Assembly: GCA_017529865.1 (NCBI GenBank)
Contig: JAFXNA010000016.1
Span: 1-64,000 of the forward strand
Length of the DNA stretch: 64,000 nt
Origin: Bacteroidaceae bacterium
GTDB taxonomy: Bacteria > Bacteroidota > Bacteroidia > Bacteroidales > Bacteroidaceae
Reading direction: 5' to 3'
Below the pieces are notes generated by a model. It searched no databases and had not been told where the DNA came from. It saw only the letters and a list, made by a program, of their open reading frames with translations. A program made the position numbers and the translations under genes. This document shows positions 27,741-37,650 of the stretch, piece after piece (position 1 is the stretch's first letter; each line of letters starts with the position of its first letter).

Positions 27741-29174
27741 TTAGATGCCGAAAGAATCAAGCTGCGAATCTCTTCGATGTTCTTGCATGGTCTTATTCAC
27801 GAAGTCGGGTCTTCGACCCTTTCTTTTATAATGCCAAGCATTTATATTACTTGCGAAACTTGAGACTCTTAATTTAACATTAGAATAGCGTATATATTCT
27901 ATTAACAAATAGACGAAGAACAGCTGCATATTACCATACAAGTGGTCGTTCTTGAAGGAAATGATTATCAGGAACAGATAGAACAAGAAAGATGCCATCG
28001 TTATATCTGTTTTATTACTGTTCTTATAAAAGTATTTTATGATTTCCCAGGAAAAGAAAAGCAGGAGTGCTATTCCCAACAATCCAAAGCGCATCAAGGG
28101 ATTCAGCCATGCAAGATCACCAGAGGTGATTTGATCGTATCTATGAATATCCCGTCTATAAGAACCTAAAGTAAAATTAAACTGCTCCGTATATGGAGAA
28201 TCTTCATGACGTGTACCGATTCCAAAAACAATGTACCGCGGATTGCGTAACATGTAATCAACCCTTTCCGTCAACAACTTGACACGAAAAGACAGTGTAC
28301 CACTATCATTCTCGTAATCGTTTTTCCTAATCTTCTCAAAATCCATGTCTGCAACTTCTTCTATGTCATCTATCGTTGACGTGTCGTTTACTTCTTCTTC
28401 AAATCGAGCCATTATGGCATTACCTGCTACCATAAATACTACAACCCCTATCATGCAATACTGAAAAAACTGTTTCTTTTTATTTGTCATAATCAGATAC
28501 ACCCCAACACAAATCAGGTAACCTAACATTACAGCCCGATGCTGAGAAAGAACAATGGCCATCAAAAAGGACAGTAATAGTACAACTGTACGCCATTTGC
28601 TGAATTTTAGCCTGATTGTTGCAAGAAACATAAAGAAATAAGCGAGATAGGGAATGTTACGGAGGCGTGTTTCTCCCATAGCTGCGTGCTGGAGGATTTT
28701 AATATTGAGAAGTGGTTGCAAATCAAAAAGCACAGTTGACACGATTGTAATTGAGGCTATTTGCTTAAGCAAACGCCTTACCTCCCATCCTTTTAGTTCC
28801 TGAACAAGCCAGAAAGAGAAGAAAGGTATATAAGTGCGATAGTTTGCGAGAGCAAATGAAAAGAGCTCTTCCTTCAGCGCAATGGTGCGGACAAACTCTA
28901 ATGTTATATACAAGCCAATGATAGTAACGACTGTATAAATCTTGATTTGTGGTTTGAAGAATTTCCAATTACCTTTATATATGTTCAAAAGAGCAACTGC
29001 GAACAGATACACCACAGCAAAGTCGGTGTACTTCACAGGACACCAATCCAGACTCAGGAAATGGAAACCACCTGTAAGCAAGAAGAAGAACACGAATGTC
29101 CCTCGTCCCTTACGCCCATTTACATACTGGACCAGTCCGTATAACAGTATGAATATACAGGCTAATAATATCAT
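27741..29174 (-). CDS. Wzy-like O-antigen polymerase or ligase-like membrane protein
   Basis: The 477-residue protein has about a dozen membrane segments and a large loop between residues about 260 and 360 (FEEEVNDTSTIDDIEEV...). This topology fits Wzy polymerases and WaaL-type ligases, both poorly conserved. No sequence signature separates the two. Its presence with an ABC transporter pair is unusual, because ABC-dependent export normally needs no Wzy. It starts 2 bases after the nitroreductase stop. The C-terminal 40 residues are basic. Confidence 0.75.
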   Translation of the reverse strand: MILLACIFILLYGLVQYVNGRKGRGTFVFFFLLTGGFHFLSLDWCPVKYTDFAVVYLFAVALLNIYKGNWKFFKPQIKIYTVVTIIGLYITLEFVRTIALKEELFSFALANYRTYIPFFSFWLVQELKGWEVRRLLKQIASITIVSTVLFDLQPLLNIKILQHAAMGETRLRNIPYLAYFFMFLATIRLKFSKWRTVVLLLSFLMAIVLSQHRAVMLGYLICVGVYLIMTNKKKQFFQYCMIGVVVFMVAGNAIMARFEEEVNDTSTIDDIEEVADMDFEKIRKNDYENDSGTLSFRVKLLTERVDYMLRNPRYIVFGIGTRHEDSPYTEQFNFTLGSYRRDIHRYDQITSGDLAWLNPLMRFGLLGIALLLFFSWEIIKYFYKNSNKTDITMASFLFYLFLIIISFKNDHLYGNMQLFFVYLLIEYIRYSNVKLRVSSFASNINAWHYKRKGRRPDFVNKTMQEHRRDSQLDSFGI

Positions 29175-29176
29175 CC

Positions 29177-30157
29177 TTAAACTATTTTGTATATTGTTTC
29201 GTGCTCAACTCTTTGGCTGCCTGTAACCATGAATTTCTCTGGTGCTTTGCCAATAGAGATAAATACAGTTGGAATTTCACTCTCTGAATATCCAACAATC
29301 TCTCTAAGCTTTCTCTGCTTTTTTATTGAAAGATGGGCATTCAACGTACAAGCACAAATCCCATAATAGTGAAGAGCATAGAGCAGGTTCATTGTGAATA
29401 TACCGGCATCAAGAAACGCAGAATTTCTGTTGTAGCACAGCCAAAAACTCATATCTGCCGTAATCAACAGGATTCTGTCAGCGAGATGGCCAAATCCTCG
29501 ATTGCCATTTTGAATATCCAGAACAGCTTTTTTCTTATCTTCTGTTGTGATGACATATACCTTGACACATTGCCTATTGCACGCAGATGGGGCTGTTTGA
29601 GCAAGATGGATAGCATTGACAATGGCCTCGTCAGGAACTTTTTTATCAGAATACCATCGTACAGAATGGCGTGAAAGGGCAAAGTCCTTGAAATTATCTG
29701 TGGGGGCAAAGTATTCGGACTTTGTGGTTTCATAACATAGCTTTGTATCATACAACTTGCTCTTCTTCATTTCTTGTATCCCTTTGATGATATCATCTGG
29801 CAGCTCAAAATGATTGTCTACATGCAAGTTGTAATACTGTGCCAGAATGTCAATCGAGCACTGTGTTTCGATATGATTAGGCGAATAATCCTTGATATAT
29901 TTTCCACATTTGTCGATAATATTTCTCACTCTTTCATATCCGAAACCCAATCTATGCCCCGGCATAGTGATGCCTTTCTCCAGCACATGGTTGGCAACCA
30001 TCAGTTCTGCTAAATTTTCTTTTTGGTTTCTCTTCACAGAATAGCTATGCCAAAGATCCTTACACATCCAATAAAGCGTTTGCCCTAAAAGTGGGAAAAA
30101 ATGCTTGATGGCTCTTAACTGTTCTAATATAAAGGCAGGAAATATACTTCTTTTCAT
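29177..30157 (-). CDS. Nitroreductase-family flavoprotein of a capsule locus
   Basis: The 326-residue protein has an N-terminal helical region (about 1-150, including EKGITMPGHRLGFGYERV) and a C-terminal nitroreductase fold. SRHSVRWYSDKKV and TAPSACNRQ supply FMN-binding residues. Nitroreductases reduce or oxidise small substrates with NAD(P)H. The N-terminal extension is typical of members found beside ATP-grasp and pyruvyltransferase genes in polysaccharide clusters. The substrate is unknown. It could act on an activated amino acid or sugar. Confidence 0.85.
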   Translation of the reverse strand: MKRSIFPAFILEQLRAIKHFFPLLGQTLYWMCKDLWHSYSVKRNQKENLAELMVANHVLEKGITMPGHRLGFGYERVRNIIDKCGKYIKDYSPNHIETQCSIDILAQYYNLHVDNHFELPDDIIKGIQEMKKSKLYDTKLCYETTKSEYFAPTDNFKDFALSRHSVRWYSDKKVPDEAIVNAIHLAQTAPSACNRQCVKVYVITTEDKKKAVLDIQNGNRGFGHLADRILLITADMSFWLCYNRNSAFLDAGIFTMNLLYALHYYGICACTLNAHLSIKKQRKLREIVGYSESEIPTVFISIGKAPEKFMVTGSQRVEHETIYKIV

Positions 30158-30181
30158 ATTCTACAGTTTTTAGACATCTAA

Positions 30182-31357
30182 CTATTTCTTCAATCTGGAA
30201 AGTGTTTTATTCACAATATTATTAACTACAATTGTCCACATCTTCTTATTTGGCTTAGGATCCAAAAAATCGGCTATCATCAAAATGTCTGATTGTTTCC
30301 TCTTCTCTTTATACTTCTTAAATGTAATGGAACCATCCATAACGTCAATGAGTCCGACCTTCTCGTTAAAGAACGTTTTATTACTATTCGGCAATGTATC
30401 AAATTTACCCAAATCGCCACCAAGCAACGAACAGACAATCATATCAGGTACATTCACCCCCGATTTGAAAATGCCATATCCGTATGCGGCATATCGGAAA
30501 TTCACCTCCACGAAATAATATTTCCCCCGACTCACTATAAAATCTAAATTACAGATGCCGACATAACAAGTTTTCGTCAAAAACAATTTGATTGCTTGTA
30601 TGAGTTCTCGATTGTTTGCTGGACAGATTTGTCCCCTCATAGAAATACCGCCTTTAGGATTTCTCCCCATTTCAAGGAATTCCACGATGGCAGGTATTGC
30701 GCATTCGGTCTGCGAGGAAAAGGTGATAACGCCAACTTCTTTGTCAATATCCAGATATTCCTCCGCACATAAGTCAAAAACACCAGCCCGTTTGCATAGA
30801 GTTAGCAAATCGTTCAATTCCTGGGTACAACTACATTTCTTTTGATATTGTTTTTTGCTCTTGTAACTTAAGGCTCCTTTTACAAAGCATGGGTATTCTA
30901 TGTCCTCTGGGATGACAAAGTCTCCATCGACGAAAGATATTTCCCATGTTTTTGGTACATTCAATCCTGCTTCAGCAGCAACCTTTTTCTGAAGGACTTT
31001 GTTCATCAGCCTTGTGATACCTCCTTCTCGCCCGTTGATACTGGGGATAATAAAATATTTGCTTAACTTCGACAACGATTGATCAATTAGGTAAACCATA
31101 TTGTCTGTTAATGGCATGAGTATGGGCTTTTGCACATCATCTCTACATTTGTCAATCAACAAACCAATTAAGTTTGCTGCTTTGGTAAAGTAATAGGTAC
31201 TAACATATTTACTATAGTAATCAAGAGGCTTCATCTTGAATATGTTCTTTCCTGATACATGAATAGAGATAATTTTATAACCCGACTCACCGAAAGAGCG
31301 AATCAACCCCAACTTAATAATGTCAGCACTTCCTATGACTATAATTGTTGGTTTCAT
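30182..31357 (-). CDS. ATP-grasp ligase (carbamoyl-phosphate-synthase-like)
   Basis: The 391-residue protein has a Rossmann-like N-terminus (IIVIGSADIIKLGLIRSFG), then an ATP-grasp fold: YPCFVKGALS with the ATP-binding Lys, EEYLDIDKEVGVI, and FVEVNFR near the Mg-binding Glu/Asn. Such enzymes join a carboxylate to an amine by way of an acyl phosphate. It is about 30 percent alike to the next gene by eye, so the two are a paralogous pair. The likely role is amide-bond formation on a capsule sugar or amino acid. Confidence 0.85.
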   Translation of the reverse strand: MKPTIIVIGSADIIKLGLIRSFGESGYKIISIHVSGKNIFKMKPLDYYSKYVSTYYFTKAANLIGLLIDKCRDDVQKPILMPLTDNMVYLIDQSLSKLSKYFIIPSINGREGGITRLMNKVLQKKVAAEAGLNVPKTWEISFVDGDFVIPEDIEYPCFVKGALSYKSKKQYQKKCSCTQELNDLLTLCKRAGVFDLCAEEYLDIDKEVGVITFSSQTECAIPAIVEFLEMGRNPKGGISMRGQICPANNRELIQAIKLFLTKTCYVGICNLDFIVSRGKYYFVEVNFRYAAYGYGIFKSGVNVPDMIVCSLLGGDLGKFDTLPNSNKTFFNEKVGLIDVMDGSITFKKYKEKRKQSDILMIADFLDPKPNKKMWTIVVNNIVNKTLSRLKK

Positions 31358-31387
31358 GTTTTTGTTTCAAGCCTCAGGTTTCAAGTA

Positions 31388-32596
31388 TCAGGAATATCGA
31401 ATACCAAGAACATGAAGTACTCGCTTTGCTATTCTTTTATAACTAAACAATAGGTCTCTTACTTGCTTTTCAAATATCTTATAGGGGGCAACGTCCGTCT
31501 CATTCTTGATAAAGAGGATGTCAGCTTCGGTAAGCTGTTTCCTATATTTACGGAACGACATACATCCTTCAGCAAAATCATCCAAGACCATCTTCTCATT
31601 TACAAATGAGGCTGCATGGGTGACCGCTTGCGCCATATCGTCCGTACTCTCTCTGCAAATCGCTTTTACGAACATGGCTGGCAAATTGACGCCAGCATTC
31701 AATATGGCAACACCAGAACCGCCAATACGAAGATTCATCTCATCAAAATAGAATATGCCGTTACTCTCAAGGAAGTCTATATCGAAAATGCCGACGAATC
31801 CCATTTGACGAATGAAGTCTGAGAACTTGCCTATTAGGTCTTCAAATCCATCTATCGGCATTACTTTACCTGTCATAGCTATCCCTTTATGGCTTTGGCA
31901 TTCCCGCTGAAACTCAATAATTCCCGGTATCACTACATCTTTTCCATCGGAAAACCCAAGTATGGCATATTCTTGTTCGATGTCAATATAGTCCTCCACA
32001 AGTATTTTTTGAATGCCATTCTTTTCAGCAATTCCCAACACTTTTTGCAAAGCTATAGCGTTATCACATCGTTGAAGACATTTTTTACCAGCCCCAATAG
32101 ATGAAATGGGCTTGGTAAAACATGGATATCGTATACTATCAGGCATTACGTAGCCTTTTCCTTTTTTCTCAATAACAACAGAGTCCGCAGCATTCAATCC
32201 AACACGAAGAGCTAGTTCTTTCTGATTGGCTTTATCCATCCAATAGCCAATTGAATTAATCTCGTTATGAATATATGGAACAGAGAAATGCTTCTTTATC
32301 TCCTCATCATCAATGGCAAGGGCAGCGAAGTCACTCGTTGGGATAATAATGGGGTTCTGACCTTTCACCGCACATTTCTCCAAAAGCAGCTTGACCAAAC
32401 CTTTTTCTCCCTCCTGTCTGTTGAAGTACAAGATATCGTTTACATATTTGCTATAGCCATCAAGAGGTTTTGAAGGGCAATCATTTCCATAGAACCCAAC
32501 ATGTATGATTGTTACCTCGCATTCAAGAGAGGCGACTGCTCTTATGACGCCTAATCGGGTGCTATAACTGTTTCCTATGACAATAACACTAGGCAT
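31388..32596 (-). CDS. ATP-grasp ligase, paralogue of the neighbour
   Basis: The 402-residue protein shares the layout of the previous gene: VIVIGNSYSTRLGVIRAV, YPCFTKPISSIGAGKK, VEDYIDIEQEYAI and FYFDEMNLRIGGSG with the metal-binding Glu and Asn. It overlaps the GNAT stop by 8 bases. Together with the neighbour it suggests two successive ligation steps, or one heteromeric enzyme. Substrate unknown. Confidence 0.85.
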   Translation of the reverse strand: MPSVIVIGNSYSTRLGVIRAVASLECEVTIIHVGFYGNDCPSKPLDGYSKYVNDILYFNRQEGEKGLVKLLLEKCAVKGQNPIIIPTSDFAALAIDDEEIKKHFSVPYIHNEINSIGYWMDKANQKELALRVGLNAADSVVIEKKGKGYVMPDSIRYPCFTKPISSIGAGKKCLQRCDNAIALQKVLGIAEKNGIQKILVEDYIDIEQEYAILGFSDGKDVVIPGIIEFQRECQSHKGIAMTGKVMPIDGFEDLIGKFSDFIRQMGFVGIFDIDFLESNGIFYFDEMNLRIGGSGVAILNAGVNLPAMFVKAICRESTDDMAQAVTHAASFVNEKMVLDDFAEGCMSFRKYRKQLTEADILFIKNETDVAPYKIFEKQVRDLLFSYKRIAKRVLHVLGIRYS

Positions 32597-33158
32597 ATAT
32601 TCTGTAACGAACCTTTTGTTTGAATTTGGACAAATGGAACCTCAAATTGACATACCAGGAGAGATATGGACAGCCATTCAGCCATTTGGCCATTACCACA
32701 TTAAAATGGTCCTTACATGCCATATAGCTAATCAGACGATAGCCCTCCTTCTTTTTTATTTCTATCATCTTCATGTTCCGTTCATTCGTGTCAGCAACCA
32801 GAACGGAATAGTTATTCTCCTTCGCATACAGCTCTCGTTTTTCATTCAAAGAACGATAGATGCCTTTCCCCTCATAGTCGGGTAGAATGGCAGCAAAACA
32901 CACATGTCCACATTTACCATCAGCATACCAATGGTTGGCATTGCTTTTTATGAGGCCTACTGTTCCGACGACATTATCTTCATCCATTGCCACAAACATC
33001 TTACCTTCTTTCCCTATCTTTTTCCGAATCCCGTCTCCTGACAATGCGGGGAATGCCATTATGATGCCATTCTCCCTGTTCTTTTCATGGGCAGCCCATA
33101 AGACATCATGTATCTCATCCCATGACACCCAATCGGGTTTTTCTATGATACTAATCAT
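32589..33158 (-). CDS. GNAT-family N-acetyltransferase
   Basis: The 189-residue protein has the GNAT core: KMFVAMDEDNVVGTVGLI, then LPDYEGKGIYRSLNEK as the acetyl-CoA-binding loop (Q/RxxGxG/A variant YEGKGI), and VADTNERNMKMIEIKKKEGY as the C-terminal strand and helix. It likely acylates an amino group of a sugar or amino-acid substituent. It lies between two ATP-grasp types and overlaps the ATP-grasp gene downstream. Confidence 0.85.
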   Translation of the reverse strand: MISIIEKPDWVSWDEIHDVLWAAHEKNRENGIIMAFPALSGDGIRKKIGKEGKMFVAMDEDNVVGTVGLIKSNANHWYADGKCGHVCFAAILPDYEGKGIYRSLNEKRELYAKENNYSVLVADTNERNMKMIEIKKKEGYRLISYMACKDHFNVVMAKWLNGCPYLSWYVNLRFHLSKFKQKVRYRIYA

Positions 33159-33177
33159 TACTTACAATGTACAAAAA

Positions 33178-34314
33178 CTATATATAATAGTTTCTCATAT
33201 TCATGCACTTCATAGTAACAGGAGTCCAAGTATTCTTTCTGCTCATTGCATCCTTTAATATCATTTCCGTGTACTCCCCGAATGCAGGGCCATTGGCTGA
33301 CTGGCTTAAATCAGGATTCAAATTGAGTTCTATCATAACAGGAGAGCCATCTTCTTCGATAGCGATGTCCCAACCAATCATATTGAAATAGGGTAACTGC
33401 ATATGACTTTGTTTGACCATCTCAATTGCCTTATTATATGAAGGGACCTTATAGCCATCCAGTTTAATTCCTGTATCTGTGAATTCCACATTATCCACAC
33501 CAGGTGCACCGTATGCATATTTCCCGATAGAGCCATCGGGATGAATGATTGCACTGATGCCACCCGCACTTTCATTATCTATATTCATGCCCTTACGTCC
33601 TATCCGAATCACAGTATAAACCGTTTTCACCTCCATGCCCGTACGGTAAGTAACAATCCTTATGGTATTGACAGAACTGCTGTTTAAAGCTTTCATATCT
33701 GGATGCTGCACAATCACTTGCTGAACAAGATAGTCTGCAAAATACTCATGAAACAGCTCTTCAAGAGCTTGTTTGTTATCCACGATTCCATCCTCGATAT
33801 GAACTTTTCTCACACCATTTCCTCTGCCTGTTAACGATGGTTTTATGATTACATCTCCCAAATCTCTACATAGATGAATAGCCTCCTCTTTTGTGATAGG
33901 TTGACCTTCTGCATAGAAATACCCGCCCATGTTTTTTACATAAATCTTTGGTTGATGAGTATGAGGCAAAGTAACGTCTGTCATGTTCTTGTCGTTATAG
34001 GCAAGATGTAGAGGATAGACATTCAATCGGCCAATAATCTGATGTTTGTATTCACTAGTTGGAATGTATAATTTAGAATAATTACCTGTTCTGGAATAAA
34101 AATATTGATGCCATTCTATGGGAACCTCATGTCCTAATAATGCTTTGTAATAGTCTTGAATCTCCTTTATTTGCTCATTTGAAAGCTTCTTTTGGGTTTT
34201 TAGTTTCGAATAGCTATTTCTAATCTTATGAATCGGTCTTTGATCAGCAGCATATTCCTGATAACGATAAACCCATGACAACACTTTACGGAAAATTCTG
34301 TTTGGTATCTTCAT
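33178..34314 (-). CDS. Sugar-transfer-associated ATP-grasp protein
   Basis: The 378-residue protein carries the ATP-grasp signatures of the PF14397-type family. KPSLTGRGNGVRKV binds ATP, SSVNTIRIVTYRTG and IGRKGMNIDNESAGG form the core, and GWDIAIEEDGSPVMIELNLNPDL carries the metal ligands. Members sit in capsule and exopolysaccharide clusters and are presumed to attach amino acids or other carboxylates. It is a paralogue of the next gene upstream on the strand (34331-35482). Confidence 0.87.
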   Translation of the reverse strand: MKIPNRIFRKVLSWVYRYQEYAADQRPIHKIRNSYSKLKTQKKLSNEQIKEIQDYYKALLGHEVPIEWHQYFYSRTGNYSKLYIPTSEYKHQIIGRLNVYPLHLAYNDKNMTDVTLPHTHQPKIYVKNMGGYFYAEGQPITKEEAIHLCRDLGDVIIKPSLTGRGNGVRKVHIEDGIVDNKQALEELFHEYFADYLVQQVIVQHPDMKALNSSSVNTIRIVTYRTGMEVKTVYTVIRIGRKGMNIDNESAGGISAIIHPDGSIGKYAYGAPGVDNVEFTDTGIKLDGYKVPSYNKAIEMVKQSHMQLPYFNMIGWDIAIEEDGSPVMIELNLNPDLSQSANGPAFGEYTEMILKDAMSRKNTWTPVTMKCMNMRNYYI

Positions 34315-34330
34315 TTCACATCACTTATAC

Positions 34331-35482
34331 TCATTGATTATACTTTGCCATTAATCTCTTATTTTTAAAAGGAAGCCGCCATGAGCCTGTTGCATAGTTC
34401 TTGCCTGTTGCCTTCCATGCAAAATAGCAGTCCCGAATCTCATTGCGCCAACCACGACGGATAAAAAACTGACCAGTACGGTCCCAAAAATCATTCACTT
34501 CAATAACGATAGGACCTTCATCAGTAATCGCAATATCCCAGCCAGCCGCCTTACAATATGGAAAGCACTCTTGGAAATGAAGCACTTGCTCAACAATATC
34601 ATTCCATTTTTCAATCTTCACACCTTCAAGTAAAGTCCCTGTATCAGGATGATGGGAAATAGCTTTCACATTTCGCCATCCGTTAAATTCAGTTACATAC
34701 TTTATCTCTCCTGTAGCAATATCCACACAGGCATCGATATTACCACCACTGCCAGCATTGTCAACACATCTTCCACGTCGTCCAAACTTCATCCATATAC
34801 CAGCCATACGCGCTTTCCCGTCTGGATACAAGACTGTCATAAACCTTATAGTGTTTACAGACGAAGAATTAAAAGCAGAAAACTGAGTTATCTGCTTGAT
34901 GACGCTCTCAAAGATAATTGGATTCTGGCCTAAAATATCTGATAATTTAATCACCTCATTATTAAAAAGTATCAGTTTACAATCATCCGTTTCATATTCA
35001 AGGTGAGTCACTAAATAGACATTATTACCATGCGAACTCTCTGTTGGCTTAACAACGCACTCCGTCACATTCTTTGCTTTCAAAATACGACACACATCAA
35101 ATAAGCGATTGGCAATCTCGTTGCTCTCTATAACTTTTCCCTCTGGCTGATAATAGCAATATAGTTCAGCTTTCCTCACACCTGTATTCTCCAGTATTTT
35201 ATGTGTCAAATATTTGTTGCGTGCAAGACTATAATATTTGATAGGATTCAAATAATCCAGATAATAGCGCTGTTCGTTCAATCCAAGGAAGGTCTGTCGG
35301 AACTCATCTGACTGCTTCTCAAATTCAAAATCTTTATACTCGTCATGGGTAAGTCCCTTTTTTCGATAAAGGCTCAAATAGTCAAAGAATACATGTACTC
35401 TCATCCCCGTGCTAATATTCGGATATTTAGTAACCCACTTAAAGGTCTTCCACCATCTCTTAATCATAGATCTGATAGTCAT
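34331..35482 (-). CDS. Sugar-transfer-associated ATP-grasp protein, second copy
   Basis: The 383-residue protein has VKPTESSHGNNVYLV, SSSVNTIRFMTVLYPDG, GRRGRCVDNAGSGGN and GWDIAITDEGPIVIEVNDFWDR, the same order of motifs as the downstream paralogue. The metal-site residues differ (EVNDFWD versus ELNLNPD), so substrate specificity probably differs. It is 16 bases from the paralogue and 55 bases from the dehydrogenase-like gene. Confidence 0.87.
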   Translation of the reverse strand: MTIRSMIKRWWKTFKWVTKYPNISTGMRVHVFFDYLSLYRKKGLTHDEYKDFEFEKQSDEFRQTFLGLNEQRYYLDYLNPIKYYSLARNKYLTHKILENTGVRKAELYCYYQPEGKVIESNEIANRLFDVCRILKAKNVTECVVKPTESSHGNNVYLVTHLEYETDDCKLILFNNEVIKLSDILGQNPIIFESVIKQITQFSAFNSSSVNTIRFMTVLYPDGKARMAGIWMKFGRRGRCVDNAGSGGNIDACVDIATGEIKYVTEFNGWRNVKAISHHPDTGTLLEGVKIEKWNDIVEQVLHFQECFPYCKAAGWDIAITDEGPIVIEVNDFWDRTGQFFIRRGWRNEIRDCYFAWKATGKNYATGSWRLPFKNKRLMAKYNQ

Positions 35483-35537
35483 TATTCCTCTATTAATTCA
35501 TTTTCCTGCACTTTCTTATTCTTCTTGTCACAGGTCT

Positions 35538-36620
35538 TTAATGTATGGCCTGTTTGATGTCATCTACTGTTACCTCATCCCTACCCAATAAATATTGAAT
35601 CGTGCGCGACTGAGTCTTCAAATTCTTTCCTAACAAAGCAGAGGCTAATGTCAATATACTCTCTTGGATGCTAGTGTCGTATCCCAGCACTTTTCCAATA
35701 GAGATATATAGACCAAGCCCCATGGGGACATCTTCATTCAGATAACGGTGATTAATAACTGACGGTCCTTTGTTGCTCGAATCAGCAAAGGAACGGAACA
35801 CATCCATCGCAGGAATACTCAAATCTTCGGCATTACGCCATTTTGCAGCCTCAAAATAGTCAAGCGGTTCACAACCGAAAGCCTCAAGTATCTTGTTCTT
35901 ATGCTTGTCAAATTCCTGTATGACACGCACTACTGAAGGTGTGAATGCCTCACGATACATCCAAAACTCACCACCACTATGCTCAATACGGGATGCAGAG
36001 AAAATAATTCCTATCGGATGGACTATCATATTGGGATTGTGAAGCGCTGACTCAAGGATGTGCTTCCTTAAATATTTCGTGTTGCCGAACAGTTGGGATA
36101 ACTTTTTTAATACCTCTTCGGCTTTGCAGACCGGTAGCACAGAAATAGCATTACGAGGATTGTAAAATGTGATACGGACGAAGCTACCATCAACAATCCG
36201 CCCGTTATACGCTGTTGTTTCCCATTCACTGTAAACGACATCAGCCTTGATATGTTTCTTGAAGATAAGACTCCCCATATAACCCGGACACAATACAATC
36301 AACTGGCCGTCACGCACATACGGGGCAATCAACCTGGCAACATGCTCATGCTGACTTGTAGTTGTCATCACCATTATGACGTCAGCAAAGTCAATAGCCT
36401 TTTTAACATCACGCGTGATAAATTGCATCTTGGCTTTGAACGTATTCCCATAATTGGTCAAATCCACAACATCATATTCACTTTTCTCTGATATGCTACT
36501 GAAGAAATCCATGTTCCCATAGTCTGATGTCTTCAATACCCCTACAGGAAAGCCTTTTTCATAAATCTTTGCGGCATGTATCAGTCCTGAATTACCGCTT
36601 CCAATAACCAAAACTTTCAT
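35538..36620 (-). CDS. Opine (octopine/nopaline)-dehydrogenase-like NAD(P)-dependent oxidoreductase
   Basis: The 360-residue protein begins with a Rossmann fold (VLVIGSGNSGLIHAA, GxGxxG). It ends in a helical domain with ALHNPNMIVHPIGI, the signature of the octopine dehydrogenase domain. These enzymes reductively couple an amino acid to a 2-keto acid, giving N-(carboxyalkyl) amino acids. In a polysaccharide cluster the product could be attached to a sugar, as with carboxyethyl-lysine in some O-antigens. Substrates cannot be read. It is followed directly by the ATP-grasp genes, which could perform the attachment. Confidence 0.82.
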   Translation of the reverse strand: MKVLVIGSGNSGLIHAAKIYEKGFPVGVLKTSDYGNMDFFSSISEKSEYDVVDLTNYGNTFKAKMQFITRDVKKAIDFADVIMVMTTTSQHEHVARLIAPYVRDGQLIVLCPGYMGSLIFKKHIKADVVYSEWETTAYNGRIVDGSFVRITFYNPRNAISVLPVCKAEEVLKKLSQLFGNTKYLRKHILESALHNPNMIVHPIGIIFSASRIEHSGGEFWMYREAFTPSVVRVIQEFDKHKNKILEAFGCEPLDYFEAAKWRNAEDLSIPAMDVFRSFADSSNKGPSVINHRYLNEDVPMGLGLYISIGKVLGYDTSIQESILTLASALLGKNLKTQSRTIQYLLGRDEVTVDDIKQAIH

Positions 36621-36636
36621 TATTTTGAGATCTGGT

Positions 36637-37638
36637 TTAATGACAATTTATTTTTCTTCTCAATCTACGAATAGGATAAGTCACACACATTATGTAATAA
36701 TTGTGTTCCATGCATCTAATAATTTCATTATCCCACTTTATCTTTTTCCAATATTCCCTTTCCATTTGGTCTATATAATCGACCATTATCTGATAGCTTT
36801 TCCGATTGTGATGCTGATAATGCTGCATCATGAACTTATGTGCCCAACGAACAATCTCCTCGCTAATTATATGTACATAATGGTCATCCTTTCCTGCAAA
36901 AAAATCCCTCATAGCCAAACGTGAAATCATAGCATGAATCTGATATGTTACATTATTCATATAATCATAGGTGATAGAATGGGAAATATCCCTACGGTAA
37001 TGATACAAAAACGCATTTATCCCGTCAACCTTTCTTGAGAAATAGATTAAAGGGACAATTAGCTGAAAGTCATCACGGCCATTAATTCCCTCAATACACT
37101 TGATATGATTGACTGTGAACAATTCTCTTCTGATTAACCGACGCCAAACAGAAGCTCCACGTTTGCCTCTTAGAATCATCTCTAACAAAGTCTCCCTATC
37201 CAAGTCCCAGCCACCGTCAAAGTATTCTCTCACTTCGCCCCTTGCAAAATGTGCATAAGCACGACAGGTAACAATATCTGCATCAGTTTCCTGTTGTTTC
37301 TTTACCAATACTTCAACGGCATTTGTGTCCACCCAATCATCAGAATCCACCCAAAAAAGGAAGACTCCTTTGCAGTTATCAATCAATGTGTTTCGTGCAG
37401 CAGCAGAGCCTCGGTTTCGCTCATGGTGAATAATCCGAATTTGTTCTGACCGCTGAGGATAATCTTTCATCACCTCCTTCAGCTTCTGGATACTGGCATC
37501 AGGTGAACAATCGTCACAAAAGATGAACTCCATATTATCGTAGGTCTGCTCAAATAGGCTCTGCGCACATCGTTCTATGTATTTCTCTGCTTGGTAAACA
37601 GGAACTAAAACACTCACTAAAGGATTAGCCATATTCAA
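36637..37638 (-). CDS. GT2-family glycosyltransferase
   Basis: The 333-residue GT-A enzyme has VSVLVPVYQAEKYIERCAQSL at the N-terminus and the DXD-type FWVDSDDWVD motif. The basic C-terminal half would bind membrane. It uses a nucleotide sugar with inversion. It is one of four GT2 genes in tandem. The gap to the next gene upstream is 12 bases. Confidence 0.92.
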   Translation of the reverse strand: MNMANPLVSVLVPVYQAEKYIERCAQSLFEQTYDNMEFIFCDDCSPDASIQKLKEVMKDYPQRSEQIRIIHHERNRGSAAARNTLIDNCKGVFLFWVDSDDWVDTNAVEVLVKKQQETDADIVTCRAYAHFARGEVREYFDGGWDLDRETLLEMILRGKRGASVWRRLIRRELFTVNHIKCIEGINGRDDFQLIVPLIYFSRKVDGINAFLYHYRRDISHSITYDYMNNVTYQIHAMISRLAMRDFFAGKDDHYVHIISEEIVRWAHKFMMQHYQHHNRKSYQIMVDYIDQMEREYWKKIKWDNEIIRCMEHNYYIMCVTYPIRRLRRKINCH

Positions 37639-37650
37639 AAAAGAATTGCT

